Source: Nevskiaceae bacterium
Lineage (GTDB): Bacteria; Pseudomonadota; Gammaproteobacteria; Steroidobacterales; Steroidobacteraceae
Length of the DNA: 64,000 bases
Direction: 5' to 3'
Assembly (NCBI GenBank): GCA_024234075.1
Contig: JACKOV010000003.1
Location: 620,001 to 684,000 of the forward strand
Shown here: one piece after another, positions 43,259 to 52,663 of the stretch
Layout of the letters: every line of letters starts with the position of its first letter
Position numbering within the stretch: the first letter of the stretch is position 1
Notes under the pieces: model-generated
Told to the model about the DNA's origin: nothing
Databases searched by the model: none
The model's input: only the letters and a program-made list of their open reading frames with translations
Position numbers and translations under genes: made by a program

Positions 43259-45148
43259 ATGGCGAAAGACTACGACGCCTCGGCGATCGAGGTCCTGTCT
43301 GGATTGGAGCCCGTGCGCCGACGCCCGGGCATGTATACCGACACCTCCCGGCCGAATCATCTCGCGCACGAAGTCATCGACAACAGCGTCGATGAAGCGC
43401 TCGGCGGGCATGCCAGGCACATCACGGTCACGCTCCACAAGGACGGCTCGCTTGAAGTCGCCGACGATGGCCGCGGCATGCCGGTCGACATCCATCCGAA
43501 AGAGAAGGTCAGCGGTGTCGAGCTGATCCTCACGCGCCTGCATGCCGGCGGCAAGTTCGATGGCAGCAGTTACAAATACTCCGGCGGTCTGCATGGCGTC
43601 GGCGTCTCGGTGGTCAACGCGTTGTCGAAGCAGCTGGAGTGCTGGATCCGCCGCGGCGGCAAGGAATACAACATCGGCTTCAGGGACGGCAAGGTGGCCT
43701 CGAAGCTCGAGGTGGTGGGCACCACGGGGGCGCGCAACACCGGCACGAGGCTGCGCTTCTGGCCCGACCCGAAGTACTTCGACTCGGAGAAATTCTCGGT
43801 GCCGCAGTTGCGGCATGTGCTCAAGGCCAAGGCGGTGCTCTGCCCCGGGCTCAGGCTGGCTTTCCTCAACGAGCTCACCGGCGAGAAGGGCGAGTGGTTT
43901 TTCACCGGCGATCTGGGCGGTTATCTTGCCGACGAGCTGGGCAAGACGGAGCGTCTGCCCGCGGAGCCGATCACCGGGCGGCGCGAGCAGGAACAGGACA
44001 CGGTCGAGTTCGCGCTCTGCTGGGCACCCGATGCCGACCAGGCGATTGCCGAGAGCTACGTCAACCTGATTCCGACCATCGAGGGCGGCACGCACGTCAA
44101 TGGCCTGCGGGCGGGCACGACCACGGCGGTGCGCGAGTTTTGCGAGTTCCGCAACCTGCTGCCGCGTGGCGTGAAGCTCACGCCCGAAGACGTCTGGGAC
44201 GGCGCGCGCTATGTGCTGTCGATCAAGATCCGCGAGCCGCAGTTCGCGGGGCAGACCAAGGAGCGGCTGGCCTCGCGCGATGCCGCGGCACTGGTCGAGG
44301 GTTTCGTCAAGGATCATCTCGGGCTGTGGTTCGCCCAGCATCCGGATGCCGGCGAGAAGATCGCGCAATACGCGATCGCCAATGCACAGGAGCGCCTCAA
44401 GGCGGCGCAGAAGGTGCAGCGCAAGCGGGTCTCCAGCGGTCCGGCCTTGCCGGGCAAGCTGGCCGATTGCGCCAGCGACGATCCGCGCCGTTCCGAGCTG
44501 TTCCTGGTCGAGGGCGACTCGGCCGGCGGTTCGGCCAAGCAGGCGCGCGAGAAGGACTTCCAGGCGATCATGCCGCTGCGCGGCAAGATCCTGAACACCT
44601 GGGAGCTTGATCACGGCGCCATCGGTTCCTCGCAGGAGGTGCACGACATCAGCGTCGCCCTCGGTGTCGAGCCCGGCGATGCCGACGTTTCGCGGCTGCG
44701 CTACCACAAGATCTGCATCCTCGCCGATGCCGATTCCGATGGGCAGCACATCGCGACGCTGCTGTGCGCGCTGTTCCTGCGGCACTTCCGGCCGCTGGTC
44801 GCCCAGGGCCACGTGTTTGTGGCGATGCCGCCGCTGTTTCGCATCGATGCCGGCAAGCAGGTGGCCTATGCACTCGACGAGGCCGAGCGCGATCAGATCC
44901 TGGAAAAGTTTGCACGAGAGTCGCGGGCCAAACCGGTGGTGATGCGATTCAAGGGTCTCGGCGAGATGAATCCGAGCCAGTTGCGCGAAACCACCATGGA
45001 TCCACGCACGCGCCGCCTGGTGCAGCTGACGCTGGAGGCGCGCGACGAGACCGATTCCCTGATGGACATGCTGCTCGCCAAGAAGCGTTCCGCCGACCGG
45101 CGCGCGTGGCTCGAGCAGAAGGGCAACCTCGCCGAAGTCCTGCCCTGA
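43259..45148 (+). CDS. parE: DNA topoisomerase IV subunit B
   Basis: ATPase subunit of topoisomerase IV, 629 residues (E. coli ParE 630). The GHKL domain has VIDNSVDEALGGHA and the glycine loops YKYSGGLHGVGVSVVNALS; the TOPRIM domain (about 410-520) has LFLVEGDSAGGSAKQARE and ILADADSDGQHI. It lacks the long insert of gammaproteobacterial GyrB, so it is ParE. ATG 43259 fits the ParE N-terminus MAKDYDASAIEVLSG; an upstream TTG at 43241 adds six residues. parC follows after 40 bases, making both subunits from one operon. Confidence 0.96.
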   Translation: MAKDYDASAIEVLSGLEPVRRRPGMYTDTSRPNHLAHEVIDNSVDEALGGHARHITVTLHKDGSLEVADDGRGMPVDIHPKEKVSGVELILTRLHAGGKFDGSSYKYSGGLHGVGVSVVNALSKQLECWIRRGGKEYNIGFRDGKVASKLEVVGTTGARNTGTRLRFWPDPKYFDSEKFSVPQLRHVLKAKAVLCPGLRLAFLNELTGEKGEWFFTGDLGGYLADELGKTERLPAEPITGRREQEQDTVEFALCWAPDADQAIAESYVNLIPTIEGGTHVNGLRAGTTTAVREFCEFRNLLPRGVKLTPEDVWDGARYVLSIKIREPQFAGQTKERLASRDAAALVEGFVKDHLGLWFAQHPDAGEKIAQYAIANAQERLKAAQKVQRKRVSSGPALPGKLADCASDDPRRSELFLVEGDSAGGSAKQAREKDFQAIMPLRGKILNTWELDHGAIGSSQEVHDISVALGVEPGDADVSRLRYHKICILADADSDGQHIATLLCALFLRHFRPLVAQGHVFVAMPPLFRIDAGKQVAYALDEAERDQILEKFARESRAKPVVMRFKGLGEMNPSQLRETTMDPRTRRLVQLTLEARDETDSLMDMLLAKKRSADRRAWLEQKGNLAEVLP

Positions 45149-45188
45149 TCACCCCACGGGTTGCCGCGACCCGGAGATTCAAGCGACG

Positions 45189-47456
45189 ATGAAGGATCTG
45201 GAACTGAACTTCGAGGGCATCGAAAAACGCCCGCTGCGCGATTTCACCGAGAAGGCGTATCTCGACTACTCGATGTACGTGATTCTCGATCGTGCGCTGC
45301 CGGCGATCGGTGACGGTCTCAAGCCGGTGCAACGCCGCATCATCTACTCGATGAGCGAACTCGGCCTTTCGGCCGGGCAGAAGCACCGCAAGTCGGCGCT
45401 CTCGGTCGGCGACGTTCTCGGCAAATACCACCCGCACGGCGATTCCGCCTGCTACGAGGCGATGGTGCTGATGGCCCAGCCCTTCGCCTATCGCTATCCG
45501 GTCGTCGACGGGCAGGGCAACTGGGGTTCTCAGGACGATCCGAAGTCGTTCGCGGCCATGCGCTACACCGAGTCGAAGCTGACGCGCTACGCGGAGACGC
45601 TGCTCGACGAACTCGGCGAGGGCACGGTCGACTGGGTACCGAACTACGACGGCCGGCTCGAAGAACCGGCCGTATTGCCGGCGCGGCTGCCGAACCTGCT
45701 GCTGAACGGCACGACCGGCATCGCGGTCGGCATGGCGACCGACATCCCGCCCCACAATCTGTGCGAGGTGGCGGCCGCCTGCATCCACCTGCTCGACGAG
45801 CCCGAGGCCACGACCCGGGCGCTGATGAAACACATCAAGGGCCCGGACCTGCCGACCGGCGGCGAAATCGTCTCGCCGCGCGCCGACCTGGTCGAGTTCT
45901 ACGAAAAGGGCCTGGGCAGCTTCAAGGCGCGGGCCACCTGGAAGATCGAGGACGACTGCATCGTCATCACGACACTGCCCTGGCTGACCTCCGGTTCCAA
46001 GGTGCAGGAGCAGATTGCCGAGCAGATGCGTGCCAAGAAGCTGCCGCTGGTCGACGATATCCGCGACGAATCCGACCACGAGCATCCGACGCGCATCGTG
46101 ATCGTGCCCAAAGGCCGCAAGGTCGATACCGGCCAGCTGATGGCGCATCTGTGCGCGACCACCGATCTGGAGCGCAACTACCGCGTCAATCTGAACGTGA
46201 TCGGCCTCGACGGCCGGCCACGGGTCATGGGCCTGCGGGAGATCCTGGGCGAGTGGCTGCAGTTCCGCACCACCACCGTGACGCGTCGCCTGCAGTGGCG
46301 GCTCGACAAGGTCGGCAGGCGCCTGCACATCCTCGACGGCCTGCTGATCGCCTACCTGAACCTCGATGAGGTGATCCGCATCATCCGCCGCGAGGAAGAG
46401 CCGAAGCCGGTGCTGATGAAGCGCTTCACGCTCTCGAACGAGCAGGCCGAGGCGATTCTCGAGACCAAGCTGCGGCATCTCGCCAGGCTCGAGGAGATGA
46501 AGATCCGCGAGGAGCAGAAGAAGCTCGCCGCCGAGCGCGACGAGCTCGAGGCGATCCTCAAGAGCAAAGCGCGGCTCAAGAAACTGATCGCCGCCGAGAT
46601 CGAAGCCGACGCGGCCAAGTATGGCGATGCACGCCGCTCCAGGATCGTCGAGCGCGAAGCCGCGCAGGCGATCGACGAGACTGCGCTGATCGCCAACGAT
46701 CCGGTCACGGTCGTGCTCTCGACCGGCGGCTGGGTCCGCCAGGCCAAGGGGCACGAGATCGATCCGCGCACGCTGCAGTACAAGTCCGGCGACGGCTACC
46801 AGCATTCGGTCCGCGGCACGGCGCTGCAGCCGGCCGTGTTCATCGATTCGACCGGACGCTGCTACGCCCTGCCGGCGCATTCACTGCCATCCGCGCGTGG
46901 TCTGGGCGAGCCCCTGTCGGGACGCCTGAATCCACCCGACGGCGCAAAGTTTGCCGGCGTGATGATGGGCGATCCGGAAGGCCTGTGGCTACTGGTCTCC
47001 GACGCCGGCTACGGCTTTACTGCGCGCCTCAAGGACCTGATCACCGACCGCCGCGCCGGCAAGACCGTGCTGACGGTACCGCAGGGCGCGATGGTGCTGC
47101 CGCCGGCGCCGGTGCCCAGCTCCGACGCGCTGGTCTGCGTCGCGAGCAGCGAAGGCCGGTTGCTGGTGTTTGCCGGCAAGGATGTGCCGGAAATGCCCAA
47201 GGGCAAGGGCAACAAGCTGTTCAACATTCCCACGGCCAAGGCAAGCTCGCGCGACGAAGTTCTCGCTGGCGTCGCCGTGGTGCACAAAGGCGGCAGCCTG
47301 ATCGTGCACACCGGCGAGCGCCGCATGACGCTCGAATGGCCGCAGCTCAAGGACTACAAAGGCGAACGCGCGCAGCGCGGCGCGGTGCTGCCGCGCGGCT
47401 GGCGTGGCGTGACACGGCTCGAGACTTGGGTGGAGCCGGCGGCTGAGGTCAAGTAG
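45189..47456 (+). CDS. parC: DNA topoisomerase IV subunit A
   Basis: Breakage-reunion subunit of 755 residues. The catalytic tyrosine is Tyr126 (AAMRYTESKLT). The quinolone-resistance region reads HPHGDSACYEAM with Ser86 and Glu90, the susceptible-type residues at E. coli positions 80 and 84. A C-terminal beta-propeller (about 490-755) has degenerate GyrA-box-like repeats, and the length matches ParC (752) rather than GyrA (875). GGAG lies a good distance ahead of the ATG. Together with ParE it decatenates replicated chromosomes. Confidence 0.96.
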   Translation: MKDLELNFEGIEKRPLRDFTEKAYLDYSMYVILDRALPAIGDGLKPVQRRIIYSMSELGLSAGQKHRKSALSVGDVLGKYHPHGDSACYEAMVLMAQPFAYRYPVVDGQGNWGSQDDPKSFAAMRYTESKLTRYAETLLDELGEGTVDWVPNYDGRLEEPAVLPARLPNLLLNGTTGIAVGMATDIPPHNLCEVAAACIHLLDEPEATTRALMKHIKGPDLPTGGEIVSPRADLVEFYEKGLGSFKARATWKIEDDCIVITTLPWLTSGSKVQEQIAEQMRAKKLPLVDDIRDESDHEHPTRIVIVPKGRKVDTGQLMAHLCATTDLERNYRVNLNVIGLDGRPRVMGLREILGEWLQFRTTTVTRRLQWRLDKVGRRLHILDGLLIAYLNLDEVIRIIRREEEPKPVLMKRFTLSNEQAEAILETKLRHLARLEEMKIREEQKKLAAERDELEAILKSKARLKKLIAAEIEADAAKYGDARRSRIVEREAAQAIDETALIANDPVTVVLSTGGWVRQAKGHEIDPRTLQYKSGDGYQHSVRGTALQPAVFIDSTGRCYALPAHSLPSARGLGEPLSGRLNPPDGAKFAGVMMGDPEGLWLLVSDAGYGFTARLKDLITDRRAGKTVLTVPQGAMVLPPAPVPSSDALVCVASSEGRLLVFAGKDVPEMPKGKGNKLFNIPTAKASSRDEVLAGVAVVHKGGSLIVHTGERRMTLEWPQLKDYKGERAQRGAVLPRGWRGVTRLETWVEPAAEVK

Positions 47457-47682
47457 CCGAGCTGCCGACGCTTGTTTGCGCGCGTTCGTGATTCGTCATC
47501 ATGGCGCGCGAATGCGTTACCGCCGGGTGTTCGTCATGTAGTTGTGCGGTCAACCCAGGCTACGACTTCGATCGCCCAGGGCCCCGGGCTTTCACGCGGA
47601 CGGTTTGGGCGGATATTCTTGTGCGGGCGTTTGGTACCGGCGCCAACTCTTGTTTGACCAGGGCTCGCCCGTCCATGCAGTC

Positions 47683-49731
47683 TTACCCGAGCACGACCTG
47701 CTCAGGCTCGTTGATGAAGTAACCCTGCACGAACTGCACGCCGATCTGGAACAGCACCGCCATGGTGTTGGCCTCTTCGACGCGCTCGGCGACGGTCAGG
47801 ACCTGCTTGGCGTTGGCGGCGTCCACCAGTGTCCGCACTTTCTGCTGCACGTCGTGGTTGCCGGTGAGGCCCTGGAGCAGGGCGCCGTCGATCTTGATGA
47901 AATCGAGCGACACGAGGTTCAGCAGGCCGAGTGGGTCGCGGCCGGCGCCGAAACGTTCCAGTGCGAACCGCAGGCCACGCTGCTTGAGTGCGCGCGCCAG
48001 GGCCTGGACCTGTACCTGATAGCTGGCGGCGACATCCTCGGGTACCTGGATGCAGATGCGAGCCGGCTGTGCCTTGGTGGCCTTGAGCTGGCCGTCGAGC
48101 CACATCGGCATCGAGGGGTCGAGCACGCTGTCGCGCGAGAGGCGCACGAATACGCAGCCGGGTTTGCGCTGTGCCACGAACGACAGCGAGGCGCCGATGA
48201 CCCAGCGGTCGATGTTCTTCAGCAGGTCGTTGCGTTCGGCGGCAGGCATGAACTCCGACGGCAGGACCTCCTTGCCTTGCAGATCGACCATGCGCACCAG
48301 CAGGTCGTACATCTGCGGGTCGTCGCCGTGCAGGCTGGCGATCGGCTGCTGCACCAGGCGGAAGCGGTTTTCCATCAGTGCGGCCTTGATGTGCTTGACC
48401 CAGACCTGGTCGTAGGCCTGCACGCGGGTATCGGCATCGGCGCGGTCGAGCAGCGCGACCTGGTTGCCGCCGCGCTGGCGGGCGCGCCGGCAGGCGTCGA
48501 TCGCATCGTCGATCGCGGCATTGAGATCGGGGTTGCCGTGCGGGATCACGGCCAGGCCGATGCTGCAGGTGGCGCTGAGCGTCTTGGCGCCGATGGAGAA
48601 GGTGTGCTTCTGGACGTGCTGCACGACCTGCTCGGCCCAGGATTCGGCATCGCGGGTGTTGCCGCGCTCGATCATGATCAGGAAGCTGACGCCGCCGAAG
48701 CGGCCGCTGACGTCCTTGGGCATCACGTGGCCCTGCAGCAGGGCGGCGAACTCGACCAGGATCTGCTCGCTGCCGTCGATGCCGAAGTCGCGTTCGATCA
48801 CGGCAAACTTGTCGAGGCGGATCTGGGCGACGTGCCGCACGCCGCCGGTGGCGGGCGTGGCGGCACGTTCGCGCATCGCTTCGAGCAAGGCGCGGCGGTG
48901 CAGATAGCCGGTCGCCGGGTCGCGGCGCACCGCATCGGCGAGGTCGTGTGCGAGCTGGTTTTCGTCGTGGCGTCGCGCCGGCACGATCAGCCGCACACAG
49001 GGCTCGCCGTCGCTCTCGCCGACCGACAGCACGATTTCGAGCGGCAGCACGCTGCCGTCGGCCTTGCGGCCGGAGGCGTTGAGCACCTGGTCGGTCCACT
49101 TGCCCGACAGGCAGGCCGCCAGCGCGCCCTTGAGCGCGGTGTGTGATTCGGGATCGAACAAGTCCATCAGCGGCTCGCCGACCAGCACGTCGCGGCTCTC
49201 GAGATCGAACATCTCGACCCAGGATTCGTTGACCTCGACCAGGATGCCTTCCTTGACCTGGGCGATCGCGTCGTTGGAGCGCTCGAGCACAGTCTCGAGC
49301 TGGCGACGATAGTCGCGTGCCGATTGCAGGGTCGCGTTGAGGGCGCGCTCGAGCCGGAAGGCGCGCAGCTCGCGCAGCATCACGGCCTCGAGGCGTGCGG
49401 TGCTCGACAGTGGCACGACATCGCGTGCGCCGCGGCGCATGGTGTCGGCGATTGCGGTTTCGTTGGCCGCTTCGGTGAGTGCGATCAGTGGCACGTCCGG
49501 TGCGACCTGATCGCGAACCCTTGCGGCCTGAACGGCCTGCTCGAGATTCGCGTCGATGCAGACCAGCAGCTCGGGGTTGATCTGCTCGAGTGCGTCGGCA
49601 AGGTCGGGCAGCGCCGGGATCCAGGTGCAATGCGCCGGCTGGCCGGCACGACGCAGGATGCCGTTGACCGCCTCGACGGGCTCGGCGGTTGCGGAGAGGA
49701 CGATCAGCGGAACGGAAACCTGTGCGCTCAC
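47683..49731 (-). CDS. FimX-like PAS-GGDEF-EAL protein with degenerate active sites
   Basis: Cytosolic signalling protein of 682 residues: receiver-like N-terminal domain (about 1-120) without a clear phospho-Asp site, a PAS domain (about 140-260), a GGDEF domain (about 275-420) in which the signature reads FGGVSF, and an EAL domain (about 430-675) where the EAL motif is replaced (YDLLVRM). Both catalytic signatures are lost, as in FimX of Pseudomonas and Xanthomonas, which binds c-di-GMP through its EAL domain and controls type IV pilus assembly and twitching. The same role is likely here, fitting FimV and the PilZ protein. It is convergent with parC. Confidence 0.82.
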   Translation of the reverse strand: MSAQVSVPLIVLSATAEPVEAVNGILRRAGQPAHCTWIPALPDLADALEQINPELLVCIDANLEQAVQAARVRDQVAPDVPLIALTEAANETAIADTMRRGARDVVPLSSTARLEAVMLRELRAFRLERALNATLQSARDYRRQLETVLERSNDAIAQVKEGILVEVNESWVEMFDLESRDVLVGEPLMDLFDPESHTALKGALAACLSGKWTDQVLNASGRKADGSVLPLEIVLSVGESDGEPCVRLIVPARRHDENQLAHDLADAVRRDPATGYLHRRALLEAMRERAATPATGGVRHVAQIRLDKFAVIERDFGIDGSEQILVEFAALLQGHVMPKDVSGRFGGVSFLIMIERGNTRDAESWAEQVVQHVQKHTFSIGAKTLSATCSIGLAVIPHGNPDLNAAIDDAIDACRRARQRGGNQVALLDRADADTRVQAYDQVWVKHIKAALMENRFRLVQQPIASLHGDDPQMYDLLVRMVDLQGKEVLPSEFMPAAERNDLLKNIDRWVIGASLSFVAQRKPGCVFVRLSRDSVLDPSMPMWLDGQLKATKAQPARICIQVPEDVAASYQVQVQALARALKQRGLRFALERFGAGRDPLGLLNLVSLDFIKIDGALLQGLTGNHDVQQKVRTLVDAANAKQVLTVAERVEEANTMAVLFQIGVQFVQGYFINEPEQVVLG

Positions 49732-49827
49732 GACGAAGCCACCACCTGCGACAAACAGCCGCTGAAGGCGGCACCGGGAACGCGGCGGATTGTCTCCGGC
49801 GGAGCGGGTTTCCTCCTGAGAGACAGC

Positions 49828-50868
49828 TCACATAATCGGTGCGGCGGCGGCGGCGAGGCCGGCACTGAGCACGGTCTTCGCCTCGTTTCCCGGAATTTCC
49901 CGCGCCAGTCGCGGCACGAGGTAGCCCGGCAGCCGCCGTGCCAGGGCGTTGATCAGCGCCCGGGCGCGGCTCTCGGGAACGTCGAAATGCGCCGTACCGG
50001 CGACGGCGTCGGGCATGTGCAGGTAGTACGGCAGCACACCGGTGGCGTGCAGACGTCGCGACAGCGCTTCGAGCACAGCTGCATCGTCGTTGACGCCGGC
50101 CAGCAGCACCGACTGGTTGAGCAGCGTCGTGCCGCTGGCGCGCAGGGCGACGAACGCCTGCGCAACTTGCGCGTCGATTTCGTTCGGATGATTGACGTGC
50201 AGGACGATGACTACCGGCCACGGCAGACTGCGCAGCCAGGCGAGCAGGCCGGTGTCGACCCGTTCCGGCAGCACCACCGGCTGACGTGTGTGGATCCGCA
50301 AGGTTTCGAGGTGCGGGATGCGCGCCAGCTCACCAGTCAGCACGGCGAGGCGGGTATCGGCCAGCGACAAGGGGTCGCCACCGCTGAGGATCAGTTCGCG
50401 GATCGAGGCATCGGCGGCGAGTTGCTGCAGTGATTCCCGCCAGCGGCCGAGTTCGCCGAGCTGTTCGGCGTAGGGGAACTCGCGGCGGAAGCAGTAGCGG
50501 CAGTGCACCGCGCAGGCGCCGGTGGTCACCAGCAGGGCCCGGCCGTGATACTTGTGCAGCAGCCCCGGTGCGCGACGGGCGTCCGCTTCGTGCAGCGGAT
50601 CGGGTCCGTAGCCCGGCACCGCCAGGCCTTCGGCAGCGAGCGGCAGCACCTGGCGCAGCAGCGGGTCGGTGGGATCGCCGTGGCGCATGCGGCGCACGAA
50701 ACCACGCGGCACGCGCAGCGGAAAACCGGCAGTGACCGGGGCGCTGCCGGCGATCAGCCCGGGCGGCAGGCCGAGTATCTCGAGCAGCTCGCGGGGGTCG
50801 GTGATGGCCGAAGCCAGTTCGCGCTGCCAGGTGGAAGTCTGGCGAGCCTGCGGTGTTGCCGTTATCAT
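49828..50868 (-). CDS. epmB: EF-P beta-lysylation protein EpmB (lysine 2,3-aminomutase-like)
   Basis: Radical SAM/PLP enzyme of 346 residues that converts alpha-lysine to beta-lysine for EF-P. The cluster motif is C-x3-C-x2-C (CAVHCRYCFRREFPY near residue 110), followed by LILSGGDPLSLAD and HTRQPVVLPERV. It lacks the C-terminal extension of catabolic lysine aminomutases, as EpmB does. ATG 50868 is divergent from efp by about 100 bases, as in E. coli. Confidence 0.95.
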   Translation of the reverse strand: MITATPQARQTSTWQRELASAITDPRELLEILGLPPGLIAGSAPVTAGFPLRVPRGFVRRMRHGDPTDPLLRQVLPLAAEGLAVPGYGPDPLHEADARRAPGLLHKYHGRALLVTTGACAVHCRYCFRREFPYAEQLGELGRWRESLQQLAADASIRELILSGGDPLSLADTRLAVLTGELARIPHLETLRIHTRQPVVLPERVDTGLLAWLRSLPWPVVIVLHVNHPNEIDAQVAQAFVALRASGTTLLNQSVLLAGVNDDAAVLEALSRRLHATGVLPYYLHMPDAVAGTAHFDVPESRARALINALARRLPGYLVPRLAREIPGNEAKTVLSAGLAAAAAPIM

Positions 50869-50969
50869 ACGCGGCCCTTTCGGCGCGGCGTCTTGCGGGG
50901 GCGCCATTGTGGGCCGCGCCACGACGAAATCAACCAGGTTCGACCGTCCAGGCCCGGGAAACCAGCACC

Positions 50970-51536
50970 ATGTCCAGCTACAACACCAGCGAATTCAAGT
51001 CCGGCCTCAAGATCCTGATCGACGGCGATCCCTATGTGATCGTCGAGAACGAGATGGTCAAACCCGGCAAGGGCCAGGCTTTCAACCGCGTCAAGGTCCG
51101 CAACCTCAAGACTGGCCGCACGGTCGAGCGTACCTGGAAGAGCGGCGACTCGGTCGAGGCAGCCGATGTCATCGACATCGACATGCAGTATCTCTACCAG
51201 GACGGCGATTTCTGGCATTTCATGGTGCCGGACAGTTTCGAGCAGCACACCGCCGGCAAGGCCGCGGTCGGCGAAGGCGCGCAGTGGCTCAAGGACGGCA
51301 CGGTCTGCATCGTCACGCTGTGGAACGGCGTGCCGCTGGCGGTCATGCCGCCGCAGCACGTCGATCTGAAGATCGTCGAGACTGACCCGGGCGTGCGCGG
51401 CGATACCGCCACCGGCGGCCAGAAGCCGGCCAAGCTCGAGACCGGCGCCGTGGTGCGCGTGCCGCTGTTCCTCAATGAGGGCGAGATCATCAAGGTCGAT
51501 ACCCGCAGCGGCGCATACATCTCCCGCGCCAAGTGA
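50970..51536 (+). CDS. efp: Elongation factor P
   Basis: Translation factor of 188 residues that relieves ribosome stalling at polyproline. Three barrels are expected; the modified lysine is Lys34 in the loop KPGKGQAF, matching beta-lysylated EF-P of the E. coli type. C-terminal PLFLNEGEIIKVDTRSGAYI is standard. The presence of both epmA and epmB nearby confirms lysylation rather than rhamnosylation, where Arg32 would be expected. Confidence 0.97.
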   Translation: MSSYNTSEFKSGLKILIDGDPYVIVENEMVKPGKGQAFNRVKVRNLKTGRTVERTWKSGDSVEAADVIDIDMQYLYQDGDFWHFMVPDSFEQHTAGKAAVGEGAQWLKDGTVCIVTLWNGVPLAVMPPQHVDLKIVETDPGVRGDTATGGQKPAKLETGAVVRVPLFLNEGEIIKVDTRSGAYISRAK

Positions 51537-51628
51537 GTCGGCCTCGCGGCTGACCTCCGGCGCGGCCTGCACCTCGAGGGGCAGGCTGATGTCGCCGTAA
51601 CGGCAGTCCGCCAGTCGGTGGCTGCCGC

Positions 51629-52663
51629 TCAGGCCCGCTCCAGCGGAAAGGCGAGCACCTCGTCGATCGAGGTCGCACCGCTCGCCAGCATCACGACGCG
51701 GTCGAACCCCACTGCCACGCCGGCGCAGCCGGGCAGGCCCTGTTCCAGCGCCGCCAGCAGGCGGGTATCGATCGGCAATGTCTCGCGGCCGAGCGCATCG
51801 CGCCGGGCGTTGTCGGCGGCGAAACGTGCCGCCTGTTCGCCGGCATCGGCGAGTTCCTCGAAGCCGTTGGCTAGCTCCAGTCCGTCGCCGTAGAGCTCGA
51901 AGCGCAATGCCAGGCGCGGGTCCGCCGGGTCGAGTCGGGCGAGGGCGGCCTGCGAGGCCGGGTAATGCGTCAGCGCGCAGAGCGCGCCGAAGCCGAGCGC
52001 CGGGCCGACGCGGGTGGCGACCAGCAGATCGAGCAGGTCGTCGCGGCTGGCGGCGGCCAGCGTTGCGGCATCCAGGCCGAGGTCGGCGACGGCGGCGCGT
52101 AGTGCGGCGAGGTCGGCGTCCAGCGGATCGACGCCTGCATGGCGGCGCAAGGCTTCGCGGTAGGTCAGGAACTCGAGGCCGCGCGCCGGTGCGCCGGCGA
52201 CAACCAGCAGGCTGTCGACCAGGGCGGCGGTTTCCGCGGCGATCTGCTGCAAGCTGTAGCCTTGGCGATACCACTCGACCAGGGTGAACTCCGGATTGTG
52301 GTGGCGGCCGCGTTCGGCGCCGGCACGCATCACCCGACAGGCCTGCCAGATGTCGCCGCTGCCGGCGGCCAGCAGGCGCTTCATCGCGTACTCGGGCGAG
52401 GTGTGCAGCCAGCGTCGTACGCCGTCGCCGAGATCGACCCGGGCGGATTGCAGATGAGGGTCGGTGACCGGTGCGCCGACCAGCAGCGGTGTTTCCACTT
52501 CGAGCAGGCCGCGGGCCGCGAAAAAGTCGCGCATCGCCGCGCGCAGCCGCGCGCGCTGGCGGAGTGTCGCGGGCGTGGCACTCGGGCGCCAATCGGTCGG
52601 CGCGCCCGCCGTGCCGGCGGTGGCCGCGCCGTCCGTTGCGAGGGATCTAGGCGCGCTCGGCAT
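51629..52663 (-). CDS. epmA: EF-P--(R)-beta-lysine ligase EpmA
   Basis: Class II LysRS-like protein of 344 residues without the tRNA anticodon domain, which attaches beta-lysine to EF-P Lys34. Landmarks are FFAARGLLEVETPLLVGAPV, LHTSPEYAMKRLLAAG (motif 2 region), RHHNPEFTLVEWY and the motif 3 GCAGVAVGFDRVVMLASG. The ATG overlaps the upstream psd gene by 17 bases. In E. coli the gene is near psd as well. Confidence 0.95.
   Translation of the reverse strand: MPSAPRSLATDGAATAGTAGAPTDWRPSATPATLRQRARLRAAMRDFFAARGLLEVETPLLVGAPVTDPHLQSARVDLGDGVRRWLHTSPEYAMKRLLAAGSGDIWQACRVMRAGAERGRHHNPEFTLVEWYRQGYSLQQIAAETAALVDSLLVVAGAPARGLEFLTYREALRRHAGVDPLDADLAALRAAVADLGLDAATLAAASRDDLLDLLVATRVGPALGFGALCALTHYPASQAALARLDPADPRLALRFELYGDGLELANGFEELADAGEQAARFAADNARRDALGRETLPIDTRLLAALEQGLPGCAGVAVGFDRVVMLASGATSIDEVLAFPLERA

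Noticed and set aside
47457..47682. Small Cys-rich frame (starting at 47501, MARECVTAGCSSCSCAVNPG) between parC and the FimX-like gene
   Set aside because: No ribosome site and no recognised family; the gap may hold a degraded gene, but nothing can be supported.
51537..51628. Possible extra coding remnant between efp and epmA (LADCRYGDISLPLEVQAA on the minus strand)
   Set aside because: Too short to assign and without stops or motifs that would support a gene end.
50865..52592. 575-codon minus-strand frame across efp and epmA
   Set aside because: Arg/Ala/Gly/Pro-rich shadow translation with no domain; efp and epmA are unmistakable in their own frames.
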